A stretch of 64,000 bases of DNA from Paraburkholderia xenovorans LB400 (GCF_000013645.1 NC_007951.1:1302001-1366000); one strand, 5' to 3'. Shown: positions 37,550 through 47,450, counted from the first letter of the stretch. A program made the numbers and translations. The notes: generated from the sequence alone by a model not told the origin.

Positions 37550-38527
37550 ATGATGGTCAAAGCAATCCGATTCGATAAAACCGGCGGCCCGGAGGTCATG
37601 AAGTGGGTCGACGTCGAAGTCGGCGAGCCGGGCGCGGGCGAGATCCGCGTCAGGCAGACGGCGGTCGGGCTGAACTATATCGACGTGTACTTCCGCACGG
37701 GTCTTTATCCGTTGCCGTTGCCAGGCGGTCTGGGCATGGAGGCGGCCGGCGAAGTGACGGCGCTCGGCTCGGGCGTGAGCGGTCTGAAGGTGGGCGATCG
37801 CATCGCCTACGTGGCGCGCCCGCCCGGCGCGTATGCGCAGGAGCGCGTGCTGCAGGCCGCGCAGGTGGTGAAGGTGCCCGACGCCCTCACCGATGAGCAG
37901 GCCGCCTCGGTGATGCTGCAAGGCCTGACCGCGCAATATCTTCTGCGCCGCACGTATCCCGTGAAAGCCGGCGACACGATCCTGATCCAGGCCGCGGCGG
38001 GCGGCGTCGGCCTGCTGGTGTGCCAGTGGGCGAAGGCGCTCGGTGCGACGGTGATCGGCACGGTCGGCTCCGATGAAAAAGCGGAGATTGCCACCGCGCA
38101 CGGCTGCGACCACGCGATCGTCTACACACGCGAGAACTTCACGAGGCGGGTGCGCGAGATCACCAATGGCGCGGGCGTGCCGGTGGTGTACGACTCGATC
38201 GGTAAAGACACGTTTACGGGCTCGCTCGATTGCCTCGCGCCCCTTGGCATGTTCGTGAGTTTCGGCAATGCGTCGGGTCCGTTGCCGCCGATCGATTCGT
38301 CGGAATTCGCTGGACGCGGTTCACTGTTCTTCACGCGCCCGACGCTCTTCACGTATATCGCCAAACGCAGCGACTACGAGGCGATGTCCACGGAACTGTT
38401 CGACGTGCTGGTGTCGGGCAAGGTCAAGACGAGCATCAATCAGCGTTACGCACTGGCGGACGTGGGCCGCGCGCACGCGGACCTCGAAGGACGGCGCACC
38501 ACGGGGTCGACGGTTCTGTTGCCGTGA
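37550..38527 (+). CDS. NADPH-quinone oxidoreductase (QOR/zinc-less MDR)
   Basis: A 325-residue medium-chain dehydrogenase of the Qor type. It lacks zinc-binding Cys and has GLGMEAAGEVTALG, an NADPH-binding AAAGGVGLLVCQWAKALGA near residue 148, and a C-terminal PTLFTYIAKRSDYEAM stretch seen in QOR homologues. It reduces quinones by one electron with NADPH. The start is ATG 37550 (or ATG 37553), with AAGGAGA just upstream. A strong hairpin follows 155 bases later. Confidence 0.92.
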   Translation: MMVKAIRFDKTGGPEVMKWVDVEVGEPGAGEIRVRQTAVGLNYIDVYFRTGLYPLPLPGGLGMEAAGEVTALGSGVSGLKVGDRIAYVARPPGAYAQERVLQAAQVVKVPDALTDEQAASVMLQGLTAQYLLRRTYPVKAGDTILIQAAAGGVGLLVCQWAKALGATVIGTVGSDEKAEIATAHGCDHAIVYTRENFTRRVREITNGAGVPVVYDSIGKDTFTGSLDCLAPLGMFVSFGNASGPLPPIDSSEFAGRGSLFFTRPTLFTYIAKRSDYEAMSTELFDVLVSGKVKTSINQRYALADVGRAHADLEGRRTTGSTVLLP

Positions 38528-38681
38528 ACCCGCGAACCCGCGAACACTTGAAGCCAGCCGGGATGCCCGCACCGTGGCATGAACATTCTATGAGGCCTAT
38601 AAAAACACGCGTTTCCTGAAATCGCGCTCGACGCAGTAGCAGAACCGGCGCGGCATGCCGCGAACCCATGCCCGGCAGGCG

Positions 38682-38715
38682 CAAGGCCGTTCCATCGCAG
38701 GATGGAACGGCCTTG
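38682..38715 (+). terminator. Terminator between the quinone oxidoreductase and kdp operon
   Basis: CAAGGCCGTTCCATC (38682-38696), loop GCAG, perfect complement GATGGAACGGCCTTG (38701-38715), then TTCGTTT. 15-bp arms with a short T-rich tail. It isolates the kdp locus from upstream transcription. Confidence 0.8.
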
Positions 38716-38727
38716 TTCGTTTACGCG

Positions 38728-38782
38728 ATTTTTATATTCGCCATCCCATCTTTGACCCGCCCTTTACGCGGTTCGGCATAAC
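38728..38782 (+). promoter_or_regulatory. Probable kdp promoter and KdpE-binding region
   Basis: ATTTTTATA at 38728-38736 resembles the T-rich box bound by KdpE in E. coli. TTGACC at 38752-38757 and CATAAC near 38777-38782 give a possible sigma-70 pair with a long 18-19-bp spacer. The region precedes the first kdp-locus gene by about 40 bases. The KdpE assignment is inference from similarity and position. Confidence 0.4.
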
Positions 38783-38819
38783 GTTGCACCTATCCAAAGT
38801 CCGTGAATGGAGAACAAAA

Positions 38820-38933
38820 ATGGATGTGCTGTATGTCGGGGGGCTGGTGCTGTTCGCCGCACTGACCTTTGCATTGATTGCCGGCTGCGAGAAGTTGATG
38901 CAGTTCCGCCGTGGTCAGGGAGCTCGCTCATGA
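38820..38933 (+). CDS. 37-residue membrane peptide opening the kdp operon
   Basis: A one-span peptide starting MDVLYVGGLVLFAALTFALI, then AGCEKLMQFRRGQGARS. GGAGA lies 7 bases before the ATG, which is a good ribosome-binding site. The hydrophobic stretch covers about residues 4-24 and is followed by a basic tail. Its stop overlaps the kdpF start (ATGA), so it is translationally coupled to the operon. I see no known function. It could be a KdpF-like accessory or a leader peptide. Confidence 0.65.
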   Translation: MDVLYVGGLVLFAALTFALIAGCEKLMQFRRGQGARS

Positions 38934-39022
38934 ACTGGATTCTGTGGTTGTCCGGCGCGGCGACCGCGCTGCTGTTCGTGTATCTGGTCTATGCGCTGCT
39001 GCGCGCGGAGGACATTGAATGA
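38930..39022 (+). CDS. kdpF: Potassium-transporting ATPase small subunit KdpF
   Basis: A 30-residue single-span peptide (MNWILWLSGAATALLFVYLV then YALLRAEDIE) that stabilises the Kdp complex in E. coli. The AEDIE ending is typical. It overlaps the upstream peptide (ATGA) and kdpA (ATGA) by 4 bases on each side. AGGGAG at 38917-38922 precedes the start. Confidence 0.85.
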   Translation: MNWILWLSGAATALLFVYLVYALLRAEDIE

Positions 39023-40824
39023 ACTCGAACAATGTCCTGCAGGCGGGCCTTTTCATCGTCGTGCTGCTGGCAGCCGCGGTGCCGATGTCCCGCTATCTGG
39101 GCGCCGTGATGGACGGCAGTTCGCGCGTGGTCCGCTTCGGCGGTCCTGTCGAACGTTTGCTGTATCGCATCGCGGGCGTCGATCCTGCCACGGAAATGAG
39201 CTGGAAGCACTACGCGATCGCCACGATCGCGTTCAACACGCTCGGCGTGGCGTTTCTCTACGTGCTGCTGCGCGTGCAAGGCTGGCTGCCGGGCAACCCG
39301 CAGCAGTTCGGCCCAATGACCGTGGATGGCGCGTTCAACACGGCGGTCAGTTTCGTGACCAACACGAACTGGCAGGATTACACGCCTGAACAAACCGTCG
39401 GCTATCTGACGCAGATGCTCGGCTTCACCGTGCAGAACTTCTTTTCGGCCGCGACCGGCATCGTGGTGGTGATCGCGTTGATTCGCGGCTTTGCGCGCCA
39501 CACCGCGCAAACCATCGGCAATTTCTGGGTCGACCTGACGCGTGTGACGCTGTACGTGTTGCTGCCCATGTCGGCGATCCTCGCGGCGCTGTTGATGAGC
39601 CAGGGCGTGATCCAGAACTTCAAGGCGTACGAAGACGTGCCGACCTTGCAGACCACCACTTATGCCGCGCCGAAGCTCGACGCGCAAGGCAATCCGGTGA
39701 AGGACGCGAAGGGCAATGCGGTGACGGTCGATACGCCGGTAAAAACGCAGACGCTCGCAATGGGTCCGGTTGCATCGCAGGAAGCGATCAAGATGCTCGG
39801 CACCAACGGCGGCGGCTTCTTTAACGGCAATTCGGCCCATCCGTATGAAAACCCCACGCCGTTCTCGAACTTCCTGCAGATCTTCTCGATCCTGATCATC
39901 CCTGCGGGGCTGGCACTGGTGTTCGGCCGCATGATCGCGGACCGCAAGCAGGGCGTGGCCGTGCTCGCCACCATGACGATTGCGTTTGCCGTCTGCGTAT
40001 TCGGCGAAATCAGCGCGGAGCAGACCGGCAATCCGGCCATCACCGCCTTGCATGTCGATCAGTCGGCCAATGCGTTGCAGTCGGGCGGCAATGCGGAAGG
40101 CAAGGAAACGCGCTTCGGCATCGCGCAGTCGGGCATCTTCACGGTCGCGACCACCGCGGCTTCGTGCGGCGCGGTCGCCAACACGCACGACTCGCTCACG
40201 CCGATCGGCGGCCTCTATCCGATGCTGCTGATGCAACTGGGCGAAGTGATCTTCGGCGGCGTGGGTTCCGGCATGTACGGGATGCTCGTGTTCGCACTGC
40301 TGGCGGTGTTCGTGGCGGGCCTGATGATCGGCCGCACGCCGGAATACGTCGGCAAGAAGATCGAAGCGTACGAGATGAAGATGGTGTCGATCGTCGTGCT
40401 GCTTACGCCGCTGCTGGTGCTGGTGGGCACCTCGATCGCGGTATTGAGCGACGCGGGCAAGGCCGGCATTCTCAACCCCGGCGCGCACGGTTTCTCCGAA
40501 ATCCTCTACGCGTTCAGCTCGGCCGCCAACAACAACGGTAGCGCGTTCGCCGGTCTCACCGTGGGCACGCCGTTCTACAACTGGCTCACGGCGATTGCGA
40601 TGTGGTTCGGCCGCTTCGGCACGATCGTGCCGGTGCTCGCGATTGCCGGCTCGCTCGCCGCGAAGAAGCGCATCGGCGTGACCGGCGGCACGCTGCCCAC
40701 GCATGGACCGCTGTTCGTCGTGCTGCTGCTCGGCACGGTGCTGCTGGTCGGCGCGCTGACTTATGTGCCTGCGCTCGCGCTGGGTCCTGGTGTCGAGCAT
40801 CTGATGATGATGGGCGCCCATTGA
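39019..40824 (+). CDS. kdpA: Potassium-transporting ATPase potassium-binding subunit
   Basis: A 601-residue channel-like subunit of the high-affinity K+ pump, near the 557 of E. coli. About ten hydrophobic segments are present. Selectivity-filter motifs of the four repeats are visible: SFVTNTNWQDYTPEQ, MLGTNGGGFFNGNSAHPYENP, AASCGAVANTHDSLTP and SSAANNNGSAFAGL. K+ enters here and is passed to KdpB. The start overlaps the kdpF stop. Confidence 0.97.
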   Translation: MNSNNVLQAGLFIVVLLAAAVPMSRYLGAVMDGSSRVVRFGGPVERLLYRIAGVDPATEMSWKHYAIATIAFNTLGVAFLYVLLRVQGWLPGNPQQFGPMTVDGAFNTAVSFVTNTNWQDYTPEQTVGYLTQMLGFTVQNFFSAATGIVVVIALIRGFARHTAQTIGNFWVDLTRVTLYVLLPMSAILAALLMSQGVIQNFKAYEDVPTLQTTTYAAPKLDAQGNPVKDAKGNAVTVDTPVKTQTLAMGPVASQEAIKMLGTNGGGFFNGNSAHPYENPTPFSNFLQIFSILIIPAGLALVFGRMIADRKQGVAVLATMTIAFAVCVFGEISAEQTGNPAITALHVDQSANALQSGGNAEGKETRFGIAQSGIFTVATTAASCGAVANTHDSLTPIGGLYPMLLMQLGEVIFGGVGSGMYGMLVFALLAVFVAGLMIGRTPEYVGKKIEAYEMKMVSIVVLLTPLLVLVGTSIAVLSDAGKAGILNPGAHGFSEILYAFSSAANNNGSAFAGLTVGTPFYNWLTAIAMWFGRFGTIVPVLAIAGSLAAKKRIGVTGGTLPTHGPLFVVLLLGTVLLVGALTYVPALALGPGVEHLMMMGAH

Positions 40825-40876
40825 GACCCGCGATGAAAACGGGTGAGCACGCGCAAACGGGAAATTCGAGGATTCA

Positions 40877-42961
40877 ATGACTGAACATAATGCAACCAGG
40901 TCCATGTTCGACCCGGCGCTGGTGCGCCCGGCGATCGTGGACTCCTTCAAGAAGCTCACGCCGCGCACGCAGTTCCGCAATCCGGTGATGTTCTGCGTGT
41001 ACGTGGGCAGCATTCTCACCACCATTCTCTGGATCGCCGCGCTCGGCGGCCAGGCCGAGGCGCCCGCGGGCTTCATTCTCGCGGTCACCTTGTGGCTGTG
41101 GTTCACGGTGCTGTTCGCCAACTTCGCGGAGGCGCTCGCCGAAGGCCGGTCGAAGGCCCAGGCCGCGTCGCTGCGCAGCGCGAAGAAAGACGTGATGGCC
41201 AAGAAGTTGAACGAGCCGCATCCGAAGTCGCCGATCCGCATTCTGACGGCTTCCGACCTGCGCAAGGGCGATGTCGTGCTGGTCGAAACCGGTGACGTGA
41301 TTCCGGCCGACGGCGAAGTGGTCGAAGGTGTCGCGTCGGTCGACGAGTCGGCGATCACGGGCGAATCCGCGCCGGTGATCCGCGAGTCGGGCGGCGACTT
41401 TTCGTCGGTGACGGGCGGCACGCGCGTGCTGTCGGACTGGATCGTGGTGCGCGTCACGGCGAATCCGGGCGAGGCGTTCCTCGATCGCATGATCGCGATG
41501 GTGGAAGGCGCGAAGCGTCAGAAGACGCCGAACGAAATCGCGCTGACCATTTTGCTGGTCGCGTTGACGATCGTGATGCTGCTGGCCACCGCCACGCTGC
41601 TGCCGTTCTCCATGTTCTCTGTCGAAGCCGCGAAAGCGGGCCACGTGGTGACGATTACCGCGCTGGTCGCGCTGCTGGTGTGTCTGATTCCGACCACGAT
41701 CGGCGGCTTGCTGTCCGCGATCGGCGTGGCGGGCATGAGCCGGATGATGCAGGCGAACGTGATCGCCACCTCGGGCCGCGCGGTGGAAGCCGCCGGCGAC
41801 GTCGACGTGCTGTTGCTCGACAAGACCGGCACCATCACGCTCGGCAATCGCCAGGCTTCGCAGTTCGTGCCGGCGCCGGGCTTGACGGAAGAAGCGCTCG
41901 CGGATGCCGCGCAACTGTCGTCGCTTGCCGACGAAACGCCGGAAGGCCGCAGCATCGTCGTGCTGGCGAAGCAGCGCTTCAATATCCGTCAACGCGATAT
42001 GGCTTCGCTGCATGCCGTGTTTCTCGCGTTCACCGCGCAAACGCGCATGAGCGGCGTCGATCTGCCTGGCCGGGAAATCCGCAAGGGCGCGGCCGACGCA
42101 GTGAAGAACTATGTCGAAGCGAATGGCGGCCGGTTCCCGAACGAAGTCAGCAACGCCGTGGCCGAAGTCGCCCGCCGTGGCAGCACGCCGCTCGTGGTCG
42201 CCGAGAAGGGCGAGCAGGGCGCGCGCGTGCTCGGCGTGATCGAGCTGAAGGACGTGGTGAAGGGCGGCATCAAGGAGCGTTTCGCCGAACTGCGCAAGAT
42301 GGGTATCAAGACCATCATGGTGACGGGCGACAACCGGCTGACCGCGGCGGCGATTGCCGCTGAAGCCGGCGTCGACGATTTCCTCGCCGAAGCCACGCCG
42401 GAAGCGAAGCTCTCCACGATTCGCGCGCACCAGGCCGAAGGCCGCCTCGTGGCAATGACGGGCGACGGCACCAACGACGCCCCGGCGCTCGCGCAGGCCG
42501 ACGTCGCGGTGGCGATGAACACCGGCACGCAGGCCGCGAAGGAAGCGGGCAACATGGTCGACCTCGATTCGAATCCGACCAAGCTGATCGAGATCGTCGA
42601 GATCGGCAAGCAGATGCTGATGACGCGCGGCTCGCTCACCACGTTCTCGATTGCCAACGACGTCGCCAAATACTTCGCGATCATTCCTGCCGCGTTCGCC
42701 ACGACCTATCCGGCGCTGAACGCGCTGAACGTGATGCATCTGGCCACGCCGGCCTCGGCGATCATGTCGGCGGTGATTTTCAACGCGCTGATCATCGTGC
42801 TGCTGATTCCGCTGGCGCTCAAGGGCGTGCGTTATCGCGCGCTGGGCGCGGCGATCCTGCTGCGCCGCAATCTGCTGATTTACGGTTTGGGCGGGATCAT
42901 CGTGCCGTTCATCGGCATCAAGCTGATCGATATGGTGCTGGCCGCATTCGGTTGGGTCTAA
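40877..42961 (+). CDS. kdpB: Potassium-transporting ATPase ATP-binding subunit
   Basis: A 694-residue P-type ATPase. The phosphorylation site is [10 protein letters not shown] with the Asp near residue 315. It carries [20 protein letters not shown] and [12 protein letters not shown] in the actuator region, [14 protein letters not shown] in the nucleotide domain and [14 protein letters not shown] and [24 protein letters not shown] in the hinge. Several membrane helices flank these. It drives K+ uptake. It follows kdpA after 52 bases. Confidence 0.97.
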   Translation: MTEHNATRSMFDPALVRPAIVDSFKKLTPRTQFRNPVMFCVYVGSILTTILWIAALGGQAEAPAGFILAVTLWLWFTVLFANFAEALAEGRSKAQAASLRSAKKDVMAKKLNEPHPKSPIRILTASDLRKGDVVLVETGDVIPADGEVVEGVASVDESAITGESAPVIRESGGDFSSVTGGTRVLSDWIVVRVTANPGEAFLDRMIAMVEGAKRQKTPNEIALTILLVALTIVMLLATATLLPFSMFSVEAAKAGHVVTITALVALLVCLIPTTIGGLLSAIGVAGMSRMMQANVIATSGRAVEAAGDVDVLLLDKTGTITLGNRQASQFVPAPGLTEEALADAAQLSSLADETPEGRSIVVLAKQRFNIRQRDMASLHAVFLAFTAQTRMSGVDLPGREIRKGAADAVKNYVEANGGRFPNEVSNAVAEVARRGSTPLVVAEKGEQGARVLGVIELKDVVKGGIKERFAELRKMGIKTIMVTGDNRLTAAAIAAEAGVDDFLAEATPEAKLSTIRAHQAEGRLVAMTGDGTNDAPALAQADVAVAMNTGTQAAKEAGNMVDLDSNPTKLIEIVEIGKQMLMTRGSLTTFSIANDVAKYFAIIPAAFATTYPALNALNVMHLATPASAIMSAVIFNALIIVLLIPLALKGVRYRALGAAILLRRNLLIYGLGGIIVPFIGIKLIDMVLAAFGWV

Positions 42962-42988
42962 GCGCTTGTTCAAGAGGAATCATTCATC

Positions 42989-43567
42989 ATGAAAAATCTG
43001 TTCCGTCCGTTGATCGTGCTGTTCGTGGTGCTCGCCGCGCTCACGGGGCTCGCCTATCCCGCGGTGATGACCGCTTTCGGTCAGGCGGTCTTCCACGATC
43101 AGGCCAACGGCAGCATGCTCGAACAGGACGGCAAGGTGGTCGGCTCGAAGCTGATCGGCCAGCAGTTCGATGCGCCGCAATACTTCTGGGGCCGCCTGTC
43201 GGCTACCAGCCCGATGCCGTACAACGCGCAGGGGTCGAGCGGGTCGAACCTCGGCCCGACCAACCCGGCGTTGCTCGACGAAATCAAAGGCCGTATCGAC
43301 GCGCTGAAGGCGGCCGGCACGGATATGTCGAAGCCGGTGCCGGTCGATCTGGTGACGTCGTCGGGCAGCGGTCTCGATCCTGAGATCAGCCCGGCCGCCG
43401 CGGCTTATCAGATCGAGCGCGTGGCCAGGGCTCGCAAGCTCGCGCCGAACGACGTGCAGGCCCTGGTGGACCGCTATACGAGCGGCCGTCAGTTCGGCAT
43501 TCTGGGCGAGGCGCGCGTGAACGTGCTGCAATTGAACCTGGCGCTGGATGAGATGAAGCGCGGTTGA
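42989..43567 (+). CDS. kdpC: Potassium-transporting ATPase subunit C
   Basis: A 192-residue subunit with one N-terminal membrane span ([20 protein letters not shown]) and a periplasmic domain with the conserved [20 protein letters not shown] and [18 protein letters not shown] stretches. It helps assemble the KdpFABC complex. Start and end are standard. The stop lies 27 bases after the KdpB-KdpC junction pattern expected for the operon. Confidence 0.96.
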   Translation: MKNLFRPLIVLFVVLAALTGLAYPAVMTAFGQAVFHDQANGSMLEQDGKVVGSKLIGQQFDAPQYFWGRLSATSPMPYNAQGSSGSNLGPTNPALLDEIKGRIDALKAAGTDMSKPVPVDLVTSSGSGLDPEISPAAAAYQIERVARARKLAPNDVQALVDRYTSGRQFGILGEARVNVLQLNLALDEMKRG

Positions 43568-43656
43568 TCGACAAGGCGTAGTGCTTCGCTTCACAAAGGC
43601 GGCGTCCGCGCGACCCCGCCTTTGCCTTTTGACGGCGCGGTGCTACGGTGCCGTTC

Positions 43657-43720
43657 GCGGTGGCCGCCATTTGCGGTGGCCGCCATTTGCGGTGTCCACC
43701 ACAAGCGGTGTCCACCATTT
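43657..43720. repeat. Four-copy 16-bp tandem repeat between kdpC and kdpD
   Basis: Units 1 and 2 are GCGGTGGCCGCCATTT (43657-43672 and 43673-43688), exact copies. Units 3 (GCGGTGTCCACCACAA) and 4 (GCGGTGTCCACCATTT) at 43689-43720 differ at a few bases. The array fills the spacer between kdpC and kdpD and is followed by GCGG. Each unit can fold on itself through GGTG/CACC-type pairing. Confidence 0.85.
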
Positions 43721-43787
43721 GCGGCCGCGCCGCCGCCGTGCCACCATGCAGAGACTGACGCTCGCCCAACGATGAAAACCACTGAGC

Positions 43788-46622
43788 ATGAACCGCCCCG
43801 ATCCCGATGAGTTGCTCGACAAGCTGCAACGCGACGAAGAAAAACGTCAGCGAGGCAGGCTGAAGATTTTTTTCGGCGCGTCGGCGGGCGTCGGCAAAAC
43901 CTATGCAATGCTGCAGGCCGCGCGCCGCCGTCACGACGAAGGCGCGGACGTGGTGGTCGGCATTGCCGAAACGCATGGCCGCAGTGAAACCGCGGCGCTG
44001 CTCGAAGGCCTCGACGTGCTGCCGCTCGCGCAGATCGAGTATCGCGGCCGCAAGCTCGGCGAGTTCGATCTCGACGCCGCGCTCGCCCGCAAGCCGCAAC
44101 TGATCCTCGTCGACGAACTCGCGCATTCGAACGTGCAGGGCGCGCGCCATCTGAAGCGCTGGCAGGACGTCTACGAACTGCTCGACGCGGGCATCGACGT
44201 CTATACGACGGTCAACGTCCAGCACCTCGAAAGCCTGAACGACGTGGTTGGCCAGATCACCGGCATTCGCGTCTGGGAGACGGTGCCGGACCGCGTATTC
44301 GATAGCGCCGACGAAGTCACGCTGGTCGACCTGCCCGCCGAGGAACTGCTCGACCGCATGCGCGACGGCAAGGTGTATTTGCCGCAGCAGGCCGAGCGCG
44401 CGGTGCGCAACTTTTTTCGCAAAGGCAATCTGATCGCGCTGCGCGAATTGGCGCTGCGCCGCACCGCGGACCGTGTCGACGCGCAAATGCGCGAGTATCG
44501 CGCCGACCGCTCGATCCGGCGCATCTGGCAGGCGCGCGAGCGCTTGCTGGTGTGTGTCGGCCCCGGTCCGGAAGCGCCGATGCTGGTGCGCGCGGCGGCA
44601 CGCCTTGCCGCCAGCCTGAAGGCCGACTGGATCGCGGTTTATGTCGAGACGCCCGCGTTGCAGCGCTTGCCGGATGCGCGTCGCGAACGCACGCTGAACG
44701 CGCTGAAACTCGCCGCCGAACTCGGCGCCGAAACCGCGACACTGGCGGGCGCCGACGCGGCCACCGCGTTGATCGGCTATGCGCAGGCGCGCAACGTATC
44801 GAAACTGGTGGCCGGCGCGTCGGCGCGCACGGGTGCGGAGCGCTGGCTGCGCCGGCCGCTCAGTGAACGGATCGCCGAAAAGGCGGGCGATCTCGATCTC
44901 ACGCTGATTCGCGCTTCGTCCGGGCGCGACGGCGGCGAGCATCGGCATCTGCTGAACACCACCGCGAATGCGTGGCGCGAGGCGCTGAGCGCGGCGCGCG
45001 AACGCCGCTCGCCGCCGCGCGCCTATGCTTTCGCGCTGGCGATCTGCGCGGCCATCACGCTGCTCGCGAGCCAGCTGAGCGACCATATCGATCTGACCAA
45101 CCTCGTCATGCTGTATCTGCTCGGCGTGATCTTCGCCGCGGTGAAGCTCGGGCGCGGGCCGGGTGTGGTGCTGTCGTTCATGAGCGTGGCCGCGTTCGAT
45201 TTCTTTTTCGTGCCGCCGCGCATGTCGCTGTCGGTCTCCGATACGCAGTACCTGTTGACCTTCTTCGGCATGCTGCTGACTTCGCTGGTGATCAGCCATC
45301 TCACGTCGAGCTTGCGCCGCGAGGCGAGCGTGGCGCGGCGCCGCGAGCAGCGCACCGGCGCGATGTACGCGATGGCGCGCGAACTGGCCGCGGCGTTGAC
45401 CACGGAGCAGATCGTCGGCATTGGCAGCCGTCATGTGAGCGAGGTGTTCGGCGCGCGCGTTGCGATTCTGTTGCCGGACAGCGTCGATCAGGTGAAGCAG
45501 AAGATCGAGGATCCCGACGCGGCGGTCACGCTCGAAGGCGAGATGCTCGATAGCGATGTCGGCCAGTGGGTCTACGATCAGCAGAAGCCGGCCGGCCACG
45601 GCACCGACACGCTGCCGGCCGCCGCCGCGCTATACCTGCCGCTCAAGGCGCCGATGCGCACGCGCGGCGTGCTGGCGGTCGTGACGCGCAACGAGGGTGA
45701 ACTCGACGTGCCCGAGCAGCAGCGTATGCTCGACGCGTTCGCCGCGCAGATCGCGCTCGCGCTGGAACGGGTGCACTACGTGGATATCGCGCGCGATGCG
45801 CTCGTCAACATGGAGTCGGAGCGTTTGCGCAACTCGTTGCTGTCGGCGATCTCGCACGATCTGCGCACGCCGTTGACGACCATCGTCGGCTTCTCGTCGA
45901 TGCTCGCGCAATCGCCCGACGCGCAGCCCAACGCCGAACTGGTCGAAGCGATTCACGAGGAAGCGCTGCGCATGACCGGCATCGTCACGAATCTGCTCGA
46001 CATGGCGCGTCTGCAGGCGGGCAGTCTGCAACTGAATCAGCAATGGACGCTGCTCGAAGAAACCGTGGGCGCCGCGCTGCGTGCGTGCAAACGCGTGCTG
46101 GCGAATCATCCGGTGCAGGTGAAGCTGCCCGCCGATCTGCCGCTCCTGCATCTGGACGCTGTGCTGATGGAGCGGCTTTTCTCCAACCTGTTCGAAAACG
46201 CCGCCAAATACACTGCGCCGGCCACGCCTTTGACGATCGGCGCGCAGCGTCTCGACACGGACGGCAAATCGTTCGTGCGCGTGACCGTCGACGATAACGG
46301 CCCCGGCCTGCCCGCCGGCATGGAAGCGCGCGTGTTCGAGAAATTCACGCGCGGCGAGAAGGAATCGGCAAAGCCGGGCATCGGTCTCGGACTTGCGATC
46401 TGCCGCGCGATCGTGGAAGCGCACGGCGGTACAATCGGCGCGCTCAATCGCGTGTCGGCGAACGGCCATGTGGAAGGCGCGCGCTTCTGGTTCACGCTGC
46501 CGGTGGAAACCCCGCCCGAGGCACCGGATGCACTGGAAGACGAAGGCGCCGATGCCTTGACGCATGTCGATACCGACAGCGAATCAACTCCTAACCCGTT
46601 TGCCAAGCCCAGCCATGACTGA
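43788..46622 (+). CDS. kdpD: Sensor histidine kinase KdpD
   Basis: A 944-residue membrane kinase that senses low K+ or turgor and controls kdp expression. The KdpD N-terminal domain has a P-loop GASAGVGKT at about residues 30-38 and VDELAHSNVQGARHLKRW. A universal-stress-like segment follows, then four clustered helices at about residues 408-505. The catalytic part has AISHDLRTPLTTIVG, the His being the phosphorylated residue, and FENAAKYTAPATP, DNGPGLPAGME and GIGLGLAICRAIVEAHGG ATP-binding boxes. It overlaps kdpE by 8 bases (ATGACTGA). Confidence 0.96.
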   Translation: MNRPDPDELLDKLQRDEEKRQRGRLKIFFGASAGVGKTYAMLQAARRRHDEGADVVVGIAETHGRSETAALLEGLDVLPLAQIEYRGRKLGEFDLDAALARKPQLILVDELAHSNVQGARHLKRWQDVYELLDAGIDVYTTVNVQHLESLNDVVGQITGIRVWETVPDRVFDSADEVTLVDLPAEELLDRMRDGKVYLPQQAERAVRNFFRKGNLIALRELALRRTADRVDAQMREYRADRSIRRIWQARERLLVCVGPGPEAPMLVRAAARLAASLKADWIAVYVETPALQRLPDARRERTLNALKLAAELGAETATLAGADAATALIGYAQARNVSKLVAGASARTGAERWLRRPLSERIAEKAGDLDLTLIRASSGRDGGEHRHLLNTTANAWREALSAARERRSPPRAYAFALAICAAITLLASQLSDHIDLTNLVMLYLLGVIFAAVKLGRGPGVVLSFMSVAAFDFFFVPPRMSLSVSDTQYLLTFFGMLLTSLVISHLTSSLRREASVARRREQRTGAMYAMARELAAALTTEQIVGIGSRHVSEVFGARVAILLPDSVDQVKQKIEDPDAAVTLEGEMLDSDVGQWVYDQQKPAGHGTDTLPAAAALYLPLKAPMRTRGVLAVVTRNEGELDVPEQQRMLDAFAAQIALALERVHYVDIARDALVNMESERLRNSLLSAISHDLRTPLTTIVGFSSMLAQSPDAQPNAELVEAIHEEALRMTGIVTNLLDMARLQAGSLQLNQQWTLLEETVGAALRACKRVLANHPVQVKLPADLPLLHLDAVLMERLFSNLFENAAKYTAPATPLTIGAQRLDTDGKSFVRVTVDDNGPGLPAGMEARVFEKFTRGEKESAKPGIGLGLAICRAIVEAHGGTIGALNRVSANGHVEGARFWFTLPVETPPEAPDALEDEGADALTHVDTDSESTPNPFAKPSHD

Positions 46623-47313
46623 CCCCAGCATCACCGTCGTCCTGATCGAGGACGAAAAGCAGATTCGCCGCTTTGTGCGAACGGCGCTGGAAGGCGAGGG
46701 CATCGTCGTGCACGACGCCGAAACCGGCAAGCAGGGTCTCGTCGAAGCCGCGACGCGCAAGCCCGATCTGGTGATCGTCGATCTCGGCCTGCCCGACACG
46801 GACGGTCTGGACGTCATCCGCGAACTGCGCGGCTGGAGCGAGCTGCCGGTAATCGTGCTGTCGGCGCGCACCCAGGAAACCGAAAAAGTCGCGGCGCTCG
46901 ATGCCGGCGCGGACGACTACCTCACCAAGCCGTTCGGCGTGTCCGAACTGCTGGCGCGAATCCGCGCGCATATGCGGCGGCGCAATCAGGGCGGCGCGAA
47001 CGAATCGCCGCAGGTGCGCTTCGGCACGGTGACCGTCGATCTGGCGTTGCGCCAGGTGAGCCGCGACGGCGCGGCCGTCCATCTGACGCCGATCGAATAC
47101 CGGCTGCTCGCCACGCTGGTGCGCCATGCAGGCCGCGTGCTGACACACCGCCAGTTGCTGCGCGAGGTGTGGGGGCCGTCGCATGTCGAGAGCCATCACT
47201 ATCTGCGCATCTATATGGCGCATCTACGCGGCAAGCTGGAGCGCGACCCGGCGCAGCCGGAACATATCATCACGGAAACCGGGGTCGGCTACCGGCTGGT
47301 CGGCGCGGTCTGA
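46615..47313 (+). CDS. kdpE: Response regulator KdpE
   Basis: A 232-residue OmpR-family regulator. The receiver has TVVLIEDEKQIRRFVRTAL with the acidic pair and a phosphorylation Asp in LVIVDLGLPDTDG, then DDYLTKPFG. The C-terminal winged-helix domain has HLTPIEYRLLATLVRHAGRV and HYLRIYMAHLRGKLERDP. KdpD phosphorylates it; it activates the kdp operon. The start overlaps the kdpD stop. Confidence 0.97.
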   Translation: MTDPSITVVLIEDEKQIRRFVRTALEGEGIVVHDAETGKQGLVEAATRKPDLVIVDLGLPDTDGLDVIRELRGWSELPVIVLSARTQETEKVAALDAGADDYLTKPFGVSELLARIRAHMRRRNQGGANESPQVRFGTVTVDLALRQVSRDGAAVHLTPIEYRLLATLVRHAGRVLTHRQLLREVWGPSHVESHHYLRIYMAHLRGKLERDPAQPEHIITETGVGYRLVGAV

Positions 47314-47391
47314 CGCTGGGTGGGGAATTTGCCACGGCCGGCGTGCTCCTGTTGCAGCGAGCCGTCGGCCGCGGCTCTACGGCGATGTGGG

Positions 47392-47397
47392 TATAAT
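47392..47397 (+). promoter_or_regulatory. Consensus -10 for the riboswitch/SugE transcript
   Basis: A perfect TATAAT stands just 10 bases before the first riboswitch helix. No good -35 is seen. Transcription would start near 47403, putting the sensor helix at the very 5' end of the RNA. Confidence 0.6.
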
Positions 47398-47400
47398 TTA

Positions 47401-47450
47401 CGGTTCGTAAGGACGACCTTGCGTTTTCACGAACGGGGACGGCCCCATCT
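47401..47450 (+). ncRNA. Guanidine-II (mini-ykkC) riboswitch
   Basis: Two stem-loops each with an ACGR tetraloop: GTAAGG-ACGA-CCTTGC (47407-47422) and GGGG-ACGG-CCCC (47435-47446), joined by 12 bases. Paired hairpins with ACGR loops are the defining signature of guanidine-II. A GGAG at 47457-47460 lies 8 bases before the SugE start, so control is likely at translation. GTTCGT (47403-47408) and ACGAAC (47429-47434) can also pair and may form the alternate state. The downstream gene is of the known guanidinium-exporter type, as expected for the class. Confidence 0.9.

Noticed and set aside
38989..41490. An 833-codon open frame on the minus strand
   Set aside because: Antisense to kdpA and the start of kdpB; biased composition and no recognisable motif.
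43386..45599. A 737-codon open frame on the minus strand
   Set aside because: Antisense to kdpD and crosses the tandem repeat; composition is that of a shadow frame.
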